DNA of 64,000 bases, from NCBI GenBank assembly GCA_008638375.1, contig CM018037.1:30626576-30690575 (forward strand), read 5' to 3'. This DNA is from Nyssa sinensis (lineage: Eukaryota; Streptophyta; Magnoliopsida; Cornales; Nyssaceae). The notes beneath the pieces were generated by a model, which worked only from the letters and a program-made list of their open reading frames with translations, was not told the origin of the DNA and did not search any database. Both the position numbers and the translations under genes were made by a program. Below, piece after piece: positions 34,026-45,000 of this stretch (positions are counted from its first letter, which is position 1; the number at the start of each line of letters is the position of its first letter).

Positions 34026-36542
34026 GTTGTCGAACGAAAGCACCAACACCTTTTAAATGTTGCTCGTGCCTTAAGATTTCAATCTAATATTCCTCTCTCA
34101 TTTTGGAGTGATTGTATTTTGACTGCCACATACCTCATTAACAGAACACCATCTCCTAGTTTACAAAATAAAACACCCTACGAGCTTCTTTTTCAAGCCA
34201 AACCAACTTACACATTTGAGAACATTCGGTTGCCTATGTTATGCCTCTACATTAAAACAAAATAGGCACAAGTTTGATTCCCAAGCAAACAGGTGCATAC
34301 TACTTGGCTACCCCTTTAGCATCAAAGGCTACAAGTTACTTGACTTGGAAACTAAATCTGTCTTTCATTCACGCGATGTCATCTTCTATGAACAAATTTC
34401 TCCCTATAAAAGTGTCATTGTCCCCTCTACTTCACAATCACCCTCAACACCTTCACCAACTTCATTCCCCCTCTCACCCCAGTGCACACTACCCATTCAC
34501 TTAATTTTCAAACTAACATCACTTCAGAAAATATCCCTTCACCCTTTCCTTTTCCCACTTCAGCAAATCCTTCTAAAAATACTCCTAACATCTCTCTTTC
34601 TAACATTTCTCCTTCTTCCAACCCCTCATTTCCTGAAAACAGTTCTTCACCCATGCAAACACCTCTTCGCAGATCAAACAGACAAAAGCAACCTTCATCT
34701 TACCTTCAAGATTACTACTGTCAACAAGTCATTGTGCCTACTGCTTCTCCATCTAACTCCATGGTAACAGGTACTTTACTTACTATTCCTCTCTATCCAT
34801 TATCTTATGTTTTATCTCATGCCAAATTATCACCAACTCATGCTGTTTTTGCTACTTCTATTCTTAACCATACTGAACCAAGGACCTATGCACAAGCTGT
34901 CAAAAGCTTAAACTAGCACAAAGCCATGGACAATGAGATTGTTGCTTTAGAATTGAACAAAACATGGGATGTCATGGATCTACCTATTGGAAAGAAAGCT
35001 ATTGGTTCCAAATGGGTCTGCAAAATCAAATACAACTCAGATGGGACAATTGAGAGACACAAGGCACGTTTAGTTGCCAAGGGTTACACCCAAGAAGAAG
35101 GGCTTGATTACCATGAAACCTTCTCCCCCGTTGCCAAACTTGTAACAGTCAAGACATTGCTCGTTGTTTCTGCCGTCAAAGGTTGGTTTCTACAACAATT
35201 TAATGTTAATAATGCCTTTCTACATAGCGAATTGAAAGAAGAAGTATATATGAAAATACCTCCTGGCTATTTAGTTCAAGAACACAACAAAGTTTGCAAG
35301 TTAAGAAAGAACTTGTGTGGCCTTAAACAAGCCTTTCGACAATGGTATGCTAAATTCTCCTCTTCATTGCTCCATTTTGGTTTTACTCAGTCCCGAGCTG
35401 ATTATAGCCTTTTTACAAAAGGCGCTGACCAATCTTTTATAGCATTACTTTTGTATGTTGATGATATAATTGTGGCATCAAATGATCATCATGAAATTTC
35501 TGCTCTCAAAGCATTTTTGGCTTCACAATTCAAAATAAAAGACCTTGGGACTCTTAAGTACTTCCTTGGTTTGGAAATAGCTCGAAACTCAATTGGCTTT
35601 CAACTATGCCAAAGAAAATATGCTCAGGACATTTTGCATGATGCTGGTTTACTTAGTTGCAAGCCAAGTTTAATCCCTATGGATTCAAACCTCAAATTAA
35701 GCAAAGATGAAGGCAAGTCGCTACATGATCCCTTTAAATTCAGAAGACTCATTGGAAGGCTTCTCTACTTGACCATCACACGGCCTGATCTATCCTTCTC
35801 AGTTAATCTGCTCAGCCAATACATGAGCACTCCTCGTGTTCCACATCTTCAGGCAGCATACAAAATTCTCCATTATGTTAAAAAGTCACCTGGCCAAGGA
35901 TTATTTCTTCCTTCATCTTCTACTTATCAACTTACTTCCTACTGTGACTCGGATTGGGCTTCATGCCCTGACACAAGAAGGTCAACTACTGGATATTGTG
36001 TCTTTCTTGGAAAGTCTCTTATCTCATGGAAATGCAAGAAGCAAACCACCATCTCTCGAAGCTCTGCTGAAGCAGAATATAGATCCATGGCTGCTGCATC
36101 ATGTGAGCTTGTTTGGTTGAAATACTTGCTTGCTGATCTCACAATTCCCCATCCTCAACCAGCTACCCTTCATTGTGATAGCAAATCTGCTCTGCACATT
36201 GCCTCCAATCCCGTTTTTCATGAAGGGACCAAACACATTGAATTAAATTGTCATCTCATTCGGGATAAAATTCAAGAGGGTCTGATCTCCACTGAATACA
36301 CACCATCACAGTCCCAACTGGCTGACATTCTCACCAAAGCACTTCATTCTCCTTTGTTTTATTCTCTGTTGCTCAAGATGGGAGTTATTGACATCCACTC
36401 TCCATCTTGCGGGGGGATGTTAGAACCGACACAGAAGTTGCCATCACAACATTCCACCTCAGCCATGATTTCCCACAGCTCAGCAAAGGGCCAGCAGCAA
36501 AACAAGGATGATTCTAGAATAAATGAACTGTCATTCTGTTAG
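34026..36542 (+). pseudogene. Copia integrase end, reverse transcriptase and RNase H, broken
   Basis: The integrase frame continues (VVERKH, RTPS) until about 34212, where two bases of a CA run appear lost. The sequence is then readable one frame over (FGCLCYAS, 34216 on) until about 34480, where a second shift restores the original frame. A TAG at 34914-34916, in place of a conserved tryptophan, precedes the reverse transcriptase. Counting from 34926, the RT has YVDD at residues 177-180, but the first catalytic Asp is Asn (N93 in [10 protein letters not shown]). RNase H follows ([29 protein letters not shown]). The lesions make it non-autonomous. Confidence 0.9.
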
Positions 36543-36742
36543 AGATTTTCTGTATACTTAGTTAGAGAATCAGATTCTTTTTTTTCTTCATGCATGTAAA
36601 TACTATAAATAGGAAATTCTGTACGTTGTAAAGGCAAGCAAATATATCGACACAAAGAGCAATTTCTCTGCAACCTTCTTCTTCTCCATTTATTTTATTC
36701 TCTCTATTTTTATGCAAAACATTCAGTTCATTAAAACTGTTA
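36418..36742 (+). repeat. 3' LTR of the decayed Copia element
   Basis: Matches 31531-31863 with scattered substitutions and lacks 5 bases (CTGAG) present in the 5' copy. Confidence 0.9.
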
Positions 36743-37454
36743 GGAGGCATGGTTATAAACAAATGCAGGGTTAACAACTTGGAAGAAAAAAAAAAAAGGA
36801 AAAGCAAGGCAATAAAACTGTTCATTATGCATGAGTAATGAGAATTATGAGACATTTAAACACCCAATAATTGTAATTTGTGATATCATAACCACCCAGA
36901 GCAGTTCTGAGGATTCAGTTGGTACATACCTACCCCTAAAAGCAAAGCAATTGCAATTCATTTTACTAGTGGGTTCTTCCAACTTTTCTCCTCTCCAATG
37001 AATGATTTAAAGATTATCTTCCACCACACAATCATATCTCAGAGAAAATGAAAATCAAGAATAGTTCTTGAGCGGCTAGGCCAGAATGAAGCACTGAAGA
37101 TTTAAAGAATCTTCAAAAATTTGAAGACGATGCGGAGGCTTCTTTTGTCATTTATGACTAGAGAGACCACTAACAGTCTTCCTCTCCTCCAAAGGTAGCA
37201 TGAAATTATAAAAGTGCAGAGAGAATAGAAGGCTAGAAGATAGTCTTACCATAAGGGAGATTTGAAAAGGACCTTACCTTGCATCAGAGGCAATGATCAT
37301 TTGAGAGGAAGTAGAAGCAGCAGCAGCCAGTATGTTTGGTATATCTAATGCAATATAAATAAATTTGCCAAGCATTACAGTTGAAGAATGAACCTTTAAA
37401 AGAAGAAGAAGAAGAAAATTGACAATCTCATCATAAAAATACATCTACAAAAGT

Positions 37455-38000
37455 CGGCTCTCATGAAGATATTATCAAAAGCTCTCTTATTCTTAGAGGC
37501 AAAAATGGTGAACTTTTACTAGAAGAATAAATTTTTGACAATCTCATCACTCTGATGATTGCAAGCCGCGACATGAGCTCTGACTCTTCTAGGCCTTTTT
37601 CACGAGACACCTTGCTGGAGTTGCCGATCTGCCTAACAATTGGCACAACATACATTTTTCAAAGTCCCCTCGCTCGGTTTTAACTCTATCATACATATAT
37701 ATATATATACATATACATATGAACATGTATATGCAACGATGCACGCAAGCGCACACACCTCACATATTGATATTGACATGAGATTTGAACATACACAATC
37801 CTAACCTTGAATTAATCCTGATACACGCATGGACGAGAATATATTAGAAGATCCAGAAGAGTTTGATCCCTCCCGCTTTCAGAGCCTTCATTCCCTCCAT
37901 ACACCTGCATTGCTATTGCTTTTGGTGCAGGGCCAAGAATATGCCCCGACTGACGTGTTGTTGATAGTTCATCATTTGGTGATTGTAATGTACTTAGCTA
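37455..38000 (+). pseudogene. Cytochrome P450 relic
   Basis: P450s are haem monooxygenases of the ER membrane. Near 37480-37640 one frame reads GELLLEE, a stop, then IFDNLITLMIASRDMSS, which resembles the region before and including the I-helix oxygen-binding motif (A/G)GxD(T/S)(T/S), here altered to ASRDMS. About 190 bp later (37829 on) comes the C-terminal end: DPEEFDPSRF, then in another frame FGAGPRICPD (37921-37950), the haem-cysteine loop FxxGxRxCxG with its last Gly changed, and VLLIVHHLV in a third frame. The K-helix and PERF regions are missing. The gene is clearly dead. The subfamily cannot be fixed. Confidence 0.6.
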
Positions 38001-38584
38001 GAAACACGGTTACACTCTCATTTGGTGACACTGCACTATTGCTTCCTTTGGAAAACTCTCCATTTTTTTTAAATTGTGCGGCAAAGATAAAACTAATTAG
38101 TGCTGGTTTGTAATGTTGCACCGTGAATAACAATAATTCTTAATGTAATGACGAAGTCTCATACACAAAGCACAATAGTTTGACTTTGAGACTTGAGAAT
38201 CAGTTTCCGTAACGAGGCTATTACTTTGTGTCTATAAAGTAAAAGTAACATGATAAGTAAATGTGGTGGGAACAAAAGGAGATTCAGAAGCAGCAACACT
38301 GAATAAAAAGAATTCTGAAACTAGCTTCGGGGGGTTAAATAGCATTTATCATGTAGATTTAATTTCAATGAAGCAATATAAAAATACCAGGCACAAGAAG
38401 CTCAAAAATGAATTGTGATGATACATAATTATTGGCCAAGGTAATATTTTTACAATCAGTTATATATATTTCAAAAATCCTAGCCACAAGAAGTTGGGCA
38501 TCTGGAGTACCTTGGGTCAAGATGTCTTGTACATTTCCATGGATGCATCGAGAAGGAAGCTCATCCAAAAATACAGAATCCACC

Positions 38585-39171
38585 TTAGTACTTATTAAAA
38601 TGGATGGCACCCACTTTCCACACAATGTAAGTTGTTGTAAACATCACTGTGCTGATAAAAAAAAAATGACAAGGCAATAATAAACACGTCAAAACCCCCC
38701 TTGGAAACTCAAAGGTTAGGCCCTGTTTTGGCATCCCTTGCTTACTGTCATCAAACAAGTTTGTACCGGCTTGTGGAAGGCCAAATCTCTTCCTCCCTTG
38801 ATTACTCTCTCTCAAAGCCTCCCATACTTTGCTGCCAAGTTCTGATTTAGATGCCTTTGATTCTGTGTAACGGCTGAGAACCCAGGCTGCCCTTAGTTTC
38901 TCTCTTGCTGTTAACGGCGATCTTTTTGGGGTAAATTTTATGTTCGTAGAGGATGCATCCTGTTTTAGATCTGAGGAAACAATTGACCCGTTAGAAACCT
39001 TAGGGGTCTGAGGCCCTGACTCAGCTTCAGCACTAGTTTGAAACCGGCTATTTCATGTTTGAGAATCCAAGGATGGAAGATTCACTCCTGACGGGCCATC
39101 AGAAAATGCTCTTTCAGCATTTCCAGAACCCTTATCACTGGTGTCTTTGGCAACTCAATCACCATTTGCAA
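38585..39171 (-). pseudogene. Relic of a conserved plant gene of unknown function with a C-terminal membrane segment
   Basis: From an apparent splice acceptor (CTTTTAG at 39178-39172) to the stop TAA at 38587-38585 one frame runs almost uninterrupted. It is a Ser-rich region, then TPKRSPLTAREKLRAAWVLS, then NLFDDSKQGMPKQGLTFEFP, and finally a hydrophobic stretch ending FISTVMFTTTYIVWKVGAI. I recognise these blocks as typical of a conserved plant membrane protein but cannot name it. Two in-frame TGA codons break it (39155-39157 and 39053-39055). Both fall where an Arg CGA would be plausible, so C-to-T decay is likely. Upstream exons were not found with confidence. Because the intron boundary is kept, it looks like a duplicated gene fragment and not a retrocopy. 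Confidence 0.55.
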
Positions 39172-39461
39172 CTAAAAGACAAAATCCACATTTTTTGTCC
39201 TTTATAACTCTTCCTAACCCAACCATCCCAGAGGGATATGTGAAATGATTGACCTTCAGTGCTGAAATTCTAAAGCAATATCTTGAAACATTATGGTACT
39301 CAGCCTGCAACTTTTGATCAAAAAACAATTTGTAAATAATTTTAGGAAATTACTGTCACCTTATATATTTTTCAGACCATATGATGAATATGCCCCCCAT
39401 TTGATTATAACTAACGTTCAGATATTTTAGTCTTTTCTCATAGAGATATTGAAATACTTTG

Positions 39462-39625
39462 GGGGCTATTGCCTGGTACAGCGGTAAAATGCACAGATTG
39501 TCAAGTGTAAGAATGCAGATTTGAATTTGAAAGCAGTCACTTTGTGCAAAAATAATGCCAAAAGTTAAGTCTATCTCTCCCAGCACCATGCATAAGCGAG
39601 AGTAATACAGAGTAACGGCCTCTTC
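39462..39625 (+). mobile_element. tRNA-derived SINE (Au-like) with 18-bp target duplication
   Basis: The element has an RNA polymerase III box A (TGGTACAGCGG, 39474-39484) and a degenerate box B (GATTTGAATTTG, 39518-39529) about 34 bp later, as in tRNA-derived SINEs. The 3' body (TGTGCAAAAA, then TCTATCTCTCCCAGC, ATGCATAAGCG) resembles the plant Au SINE family as I remember it. It is flanked by an 18-bp direct repeat with one mismatch: AGATATTGAAATACTTTG (39444-39461) and AGATATTGAAATTCTTTG (39626-39643). Such a duplication is made by LINE-driven target-primed insertion. The family name is from recall. Confidence 0.8.
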
Positions 39626-39936
39626 AGATATTGAAATTCTTTGTTGGACCATGATCATCTTTATCATGGTCAGAAAAAGCTTCTTGAATCTTAATAGGTC
39701 AATTAGCATCACATATTTTATATTGCTACATTTAACATCTGTCATTGCATTAAGTTGCATCTTCTTCACTATGTTAGGAGTTTTCTTTATACGCATAAAA
39801 TGAACAGCACATGAGGCAAATACATCTGCTCTACTTGATGATTAAGTCCTTGAAAGTTTCTTTAAAAGTCGTACAAATAGACCAAGTATCGACGGTGCAA
39901 GAATTGTCCTTCACAGTAGCTGTAAGGTATAATCCC

Positions 39937-40167
39937 CTAATCCAGAAGCAAACCCAAGTAACCTACATATAAATGATAGCAGTAGGAAAATGGTAGACGG
40001 GAAAGGCATGAAAAATATTGGGAGCATGACTTCACCAATCTTAAGCTCCAAACACCAAGAACCAAAGCCATCCATGATCCACCAATCACTAAGGAGATAA
40101 ATAACCCCGGGGGATATCTTTCTGCCAGTGTCTCCGTAAAAGAATGGAGCAAAAACCCATTTAACAT
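39937..40167 (-). other. Open frame for a small hydrophobic protein, doubtful
   Basis: A 76-codon frame with two hydrophobic segments (LFISLVIGGSWMALVLGVWSL and SYCYHLYVGYLGLLL) follows HSFTETLAERYPPG. I do not recognise it. It lies 770 bp upstream of, and on the same strand as, the membrane-protein relic and might be an exon of it, or chance. Confidence 0.2.
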
Positions 40168-40685
40168 TTCCTAGGACACACTCTTAAACATTTGAAACCA
40201 AATTTTAATGTTCTCGATCAATAATCTAAAGAAGGAAACTTAGCAACAATAGTGCTAAAAAAAAAAAGGGATTCGTGTAACAAACCTCAAATAGTTGGGA
40301 TAAATGTTTAATTCTCCTTATACAGCCAAGACAAGTGCTTCCATGTCATTTTATTTTCAAGCATCCTTTATTTAGGTGAATGAGGAGTGGTACAATCAAT
40401 TTTTCTTATGTTTCTCTTCTTCTCATTAGCCTAACGTTATAGTTTTGAGAGCAGAGAAATTTAAGTCGAGCAATATAGTGTTCTGCAGGACATGCGAGCC
40501 AGACCAATTCTTGTATTTGCAAACTACTGGGTCAAGAATATTAAAAAATAGGAGTCAGACTCTATATGAGGTACATGAACTGCGCCAAACACTATTAATA
40601 CTTTAACTATTACTTCAAAAGCATTTTAGAAAGCCCAACCTCTATACCCAACAAAATGAATTTGATTACAAATTATTTTTTACAC

Positions 40686-40731
40686 TCGCATAGATGGGTC
40701 TACCCCCACTCAATAGACTCTATCTATGCGA
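40686..40731. repeat. Imperfect inverted repeat (hairpin)
   Basis: TCGCATAGAT (40686-40695) pairs with ATCTATGCGA (40722-40731), with partial pairing further in. It may be a small transposon remnant. Confidence 0.6.
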
Positions 40732-40813
40732 ATATAAGGATAATTTGTAGGAATAATTAATAGAAAAATTTAGCATTACTCGTTTTAAACTTCTTTATCA
40801 CTAAATGAAGTCA

Positions 40814-40880
40814 GGAGAGGAAGGAGGGACTTGAACCCTCAGCCTTGGTAAGGCTATACTCTACCATTAAGATAGATATT
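40814..40880 (-). pseudogene. trnG: Nuclear relic of mitochondrial tRNA-Gly (GCC)
   Basis: On the minus strand the D arm (TTAATGGTAGAG), the anticodon arm AGCC-TTACCAA-GGCT and a perfect T arm (GAGGG-TTCAAGT-CCCTC) appear in order. They are followed by a CCTTCC acceptor strand. The pattern matches the plant mitochondrial glycine tRNA as I remember it. It differs by loss of about 6 bases between the anticodon and T arms, a decayed 5' acceptor strand, and a transition turning anticodon GCC to ACC. It is therefore a dead nuclear copy of mitochondrial DNA. Flanks could not be assigned to mitochondrial sequence by eye. Confidence 0.7.
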
Positions 40881-41699
40881 TTTTATCAGCTATATAATGG
40901 CAAAGCCCTAATGAGCAATTCATGTATCATTTGATCGCTTGTTATCTCCTCATCTTGTTATTTATAAGCTCACTTTAACATTTTAAATCTTTCATAGAAT
41001 CTGTTCCTAGCCACTATAGGTTTTTTTATCTCCTTTGTCCGAAAATAACATGATTGATTTGCTTCACCTATACAAATTTCTAACAGTTCAAAATAGGTTT
41101 GACTTGCTTCAATATAAAGTTCTAACAGTTCTTATCTTGGCCCGGACATAACAAGATGAACCAATGTAAATGTCCTGTGCTACCCTGGTCAACTGGTCAT
41201 TGAGCATTCCTAATTTCCTAGTCAGTAGTCACGCGGAAGAGAGGTCAAATGGCAAGGCCATACGCCCACTGAGGACCATGAGCATAACAGGTCTTTCCTC
41301 TCGGCTCTATCACTTAACTACAGAGCCAATCAATTGGCTTTATTTATTTATTTAATTAATTTTTTGAATAAAATGTGCAATTGAATTATGGCTATAACAG
41401 ATTTGACACACTGTAGATACTACTACAGAGCCAAACACTGGTCAGATTGACTCCAATTTATTAACCTACGGATTTAACAAGAATTAACAAGCATGACCCC
41501 TAAAGTTACCAAGGGAAAAAAGAGGTGAAACAACCAAACGTGGAAGACATGGGGGAGGCACGAATATTGAGAAACTACTTCGTGCACAAACAGTGCAGAA
41601 GAGTGGAAATTATAATCTATCCGAAAACTTACCAATATATAAATTGGAATTAAAATGTATACACAACCAAACATGTCGGTGTTTGAAAATAAGTACAAA

Positions 41700-42045
41700 A
41701 TGTTCCGTATCATAACCATTCGGCTTTTAGTACAACAAATATTATCCTCAGCTCGGCCCCTACCAGCTGCAAAAAAAAATGCCTCCCGACTACCAAAAGA
41801 ATATTACAAAGAAATATATCCACACCCCTATGATAGAAAAAACACAAAAATGACATTATTCCTGAACTAAACCCTTCATTCATCCCATCGAACAACTTTA
41901 CGAAAAAAATAATAATAAGGAACATAAAAGTGAAGGTGCAACACCATAAAAGACAAAATGGAAAAACCCAATCTGTGCTAGTTTTCCTTTCCTCGTGGAG
42001 CAAATACCATTCCCCTAATTTCCACTTGGCCGGTCACCCCATAAA
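41700..42045 (-). other. Probable 3' UTR of the clathrin heavy chain gene
   Basis: Sequence directly after the stop codon TGA (42048-42046). No other gene is seen here. The polyadenylation site cannot be placed reliably. Confidence 0.4.
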
Positions 42046-45000
42046 TCAGTAGGAGCCCATTGGTGGAAGTCCAAAGGGTGGCATCGGAGGCATCCCCATT
42101 CCGCCCATGGGTGGTGGTGGAGCAAAACCTCCTCCCATTCCTGGCATTGGTGGTGCAGGCAAAGCAAGAGGCAGCAACTGAGCATACATATTCTGCAACC
42201 AATAATGCATCAATGAGCTTTTCTTAGATTTTCTAACATGAAGAAATACAAAACAAAAACAGGAGTTAAAAAAAAAAAAAAAGAAGGTATTATCACATTT
42301 TTTCTTGTTAAAGACATCAAACGTGAGAGTTTTGACCCTAAACCAGCAGTTTGGAATCAAATTTCCAAAACACATAGTTTTCAATATATTTCCTAAACCC
42401 ATGTTCCCAAGCAATAGGCGTCTCTTGAAAAGACTCGTCCAAACAAAAATTTATGCTAGAAGAGTCTCCTCCATAGCCGTTCTTTCAAAAGACGCCTCTT
42501 AGCTGAAAATATAGACTCCCGTGTAGTAATGAATTCTTTTTAACTTAGAAGTCATCAAACAAAGAGGCATTTCTTCAAGAGATGTCTCTTTCCTAAATAA
42601 CATGGGTTTGGGAAATAAGATCAAAACAATGTGAGTCGGGAAAATTGAATCAAAACTACATGGATTTATAAAAAAATTCCATCAAACCTAGACATTATAA
42701 ATTCAACACCCAGGAGTTAGGTTAAATCAGGAGCACCACAAAAATTTAGTTAACCCTGCAAAACCAGAAATATCAACTACTGCATGAGACTAGGATAGGG
42801 TCCTCAAAGCAAAAACCTGTTGTGCAATTACTTCCTTCTCTTCCTTCTCTTTAGCCTTAACTTCACTGAGAGCTTCTATTTTGTCCTTAATTAGTTCATC
42901 AACCTTGCCGGAGTACTCAGCGGATAAACTGCAAGAAAGGGAAATTAGTAAGAAAGAAACTTCCGATACGAAATAAGATGCCAATGAGCCAACCCAGCTC
43001 CACTCAATCACATGATTTAGAAACAGAACGGGCAACAAGCTAGGGCCTTGGTACCCAAGTGCCAAACCCGAGCTGCCTGAAAATCAAGCTCATTTTATTT
43101 AATGTGACTGAAACCAGACGACGAGGACTTAATCAGGTACAACTTAATAGGCATGTAGCATAAGAGAATGGTGAAAGTGAAATATGGGCTGATCATTTCA
43201 ACTAATGAAGCCGGTCCAAATTAACATTCCATATGCAATCAAAACCAAACCCGTGCTCAGTAATCTTGATGAACCTTAAACTCATCTTTACAAGTTATCA
43301 CAAACCCATTTCAATAGAAGAGAAATTTTGGCTAATAAACCTCTTCTAATTGTATGACAATAAGAAGCATAGAGATCACCTGCAACAGATACGGGAAGGC
43401 AAAATCAATCATATTGTTCATCCACGCAAGTTCAAGAGCCACATCTGGGCGAATTAAATCGTAACAAACGAAGAGGCATGACGCAAAGCATTCCTTCTTT
43501 CCCTGCACGAGCACATCAAAGTTCAGTATTATAAATTTATGCAACTCAATGATAGAAACTAATTTTTATATATATGCAAAATTGCATGTTAACAAAGCTT
43601 TGCAAGGAAAAATAAATCCCACATCATGAAATTTTGCTAGACAAATTCAGAAATAGAAGAAAATGAAATAACAATCTGAAAATACGGTAGCATTAAGCCA
43701 CCATAACAGTCAACATAGAAATCTATTATATTGCTAATTTAAAGAACAGAGGACTGTAGAAGAAAAACAAGAAGCTGATAAACCTAGCAAAGAAAAAAAA
43801 AAGAGACAATGAGAATGAAGAAGCAGACTGTAACTAATGCTGGACTAGCTGGGACAACAGTTGTTGCAGTGAACATCCTCCGAACTCAGAAGCACAGTAG
43901 TTACGCCAAAGATAATCGTGGTAAGTGGTCGATGCCAATCCGATGCTTTGAGGAGTAATGAGCAGGGTAAGTTATGTCAAACAGTGCCTCCCTGCTCTAC
44001 TTCAGTGGGTCACACTGTGGGACCCATTCCCACAACAAGCAAACAAAGGAAGACAGAACCTTGCCACTGCCTTTCCGGAAGGTGTGTGGAAAGGAAAAAC
44101 AAGATGCAAACCGCGGGACGAAAGTAAGCACAAGAAGCAGGTGAACGAAACCCTCGCTTTATATTAATTATATATATATATATATATATAAGATACATTA
44201 GTCTGGTGCATTTTGTGATCGCTAAAGTTGGGAAACGAAACTGGGCTCTGAGCCTCTGACAAATGTACCAAGCTAATATAATTTTACAGTAGTTTGTATG
44301 AAGGTGCATTCTTGCTATTATAATCACAGAATATGCTTTAAGTTTAATGCAAAGTGTGACTTTCAGATTGAGTTACCTGTTCAATGAAATAAACAAGCAA
44401 CTCCTCAGCAAGTTCACGGTCCCCGGATTGTGAGCATGTCTCCATGGCATCTTTGTAAAGATTGTCTTTCTTAGACAATGCGATGGATTGCTTCCATCTA
44501 CCAGCCTTTTTGTAAATATATGCAGCAACACGTCTCATCTCAAGAAGCTCGTGTTTCTCAATCTGCCCAAACACGTATCAAGAAGGATTGTGAAATCAGA
44601 ATCCACCAACAGATACGAATCAAAACCTTAAATAGTTGTATCTCACCTTCTGTGCAAGACCAATCTGATCAAAGTTATCGTGCATATCAATTGATTCACG
44701 CAACCTGTCATAGTCTTCCTCCTCGACATAAATCCCATTCAAAGCTTCATTCACAGCAGCAACGTTGTTGCTCTGAACTGCAACCATGTATGGCTTCACA
44801 AGAAGCAGATGACCCGCCTGAAACCCACAAAGAAAAATGCATTACAAAAGGAAATTTGTAACCTCCAAGCCCTGTAATGGAACCATGGTACTAATATCCA
44901 AAAAAATCATTTTCCAGAACAAGCACAAACCTTCCGCATTATGTCAACCACACGTGTATGGTCCACACGAAGTGCAAGCACATTAAGAAGATCATTTATA

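Larger units (their letters stand above)
31531..36742 (+). mobile_element. Copia (Ty1) LTR retrotransposon, decayed, with 5-bp target duplication
   Basis: The 5' LTR is 31531-31863 (333 bp) and the 3' LTR 36418-36742 (325 bp). Both start TGTTAGAACC and end AAAACTGTTA. The target duplication GGAGG is exact (31526-31530 and 36743-36747). The primer-binding site GGTATCAGAGCC follows the 5' LTR (31865-31876) and a G-rich polypurine tract (36409-36417) precedes the 3' LTR. The LTRs differ by about two dozen substitutions plus a 5-bp indel, so the insertion is fairly old. Gag, protease, integrase, reverse transcriptase and RNase H follow in Copia order. Three in-frame stops and two frame changes break the polyprotein, so it cannot move by itself. 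Confidence 0.95.
36743..42000. other. Spacer with gene relics, a SINE and an organellar fragment
   Basis: No intact gene lies between the Copia element and the clathrin gene. It holds the P450 relic, the membrane-protein relic (38585-39171), a SINE (39462-39625), a weak membrane-protein frame (39937-40167), a hairpin (40686-40731) and a tRNA-Gly relic (40814-40880). The clathrin 3' UTR occupies the right end. The remaining stretches show nothing recognisable. Confidence 0.55.

Noticed and set aside
41170..41345. Possible second tRNA gene (TAGTTAAGTGATAGAGCC on the minus strand)
   Set aside because: No matching anticodon or T arm could be placed. The AGCCAATCAATTGGCT palindrome alone does not make a tRNA.
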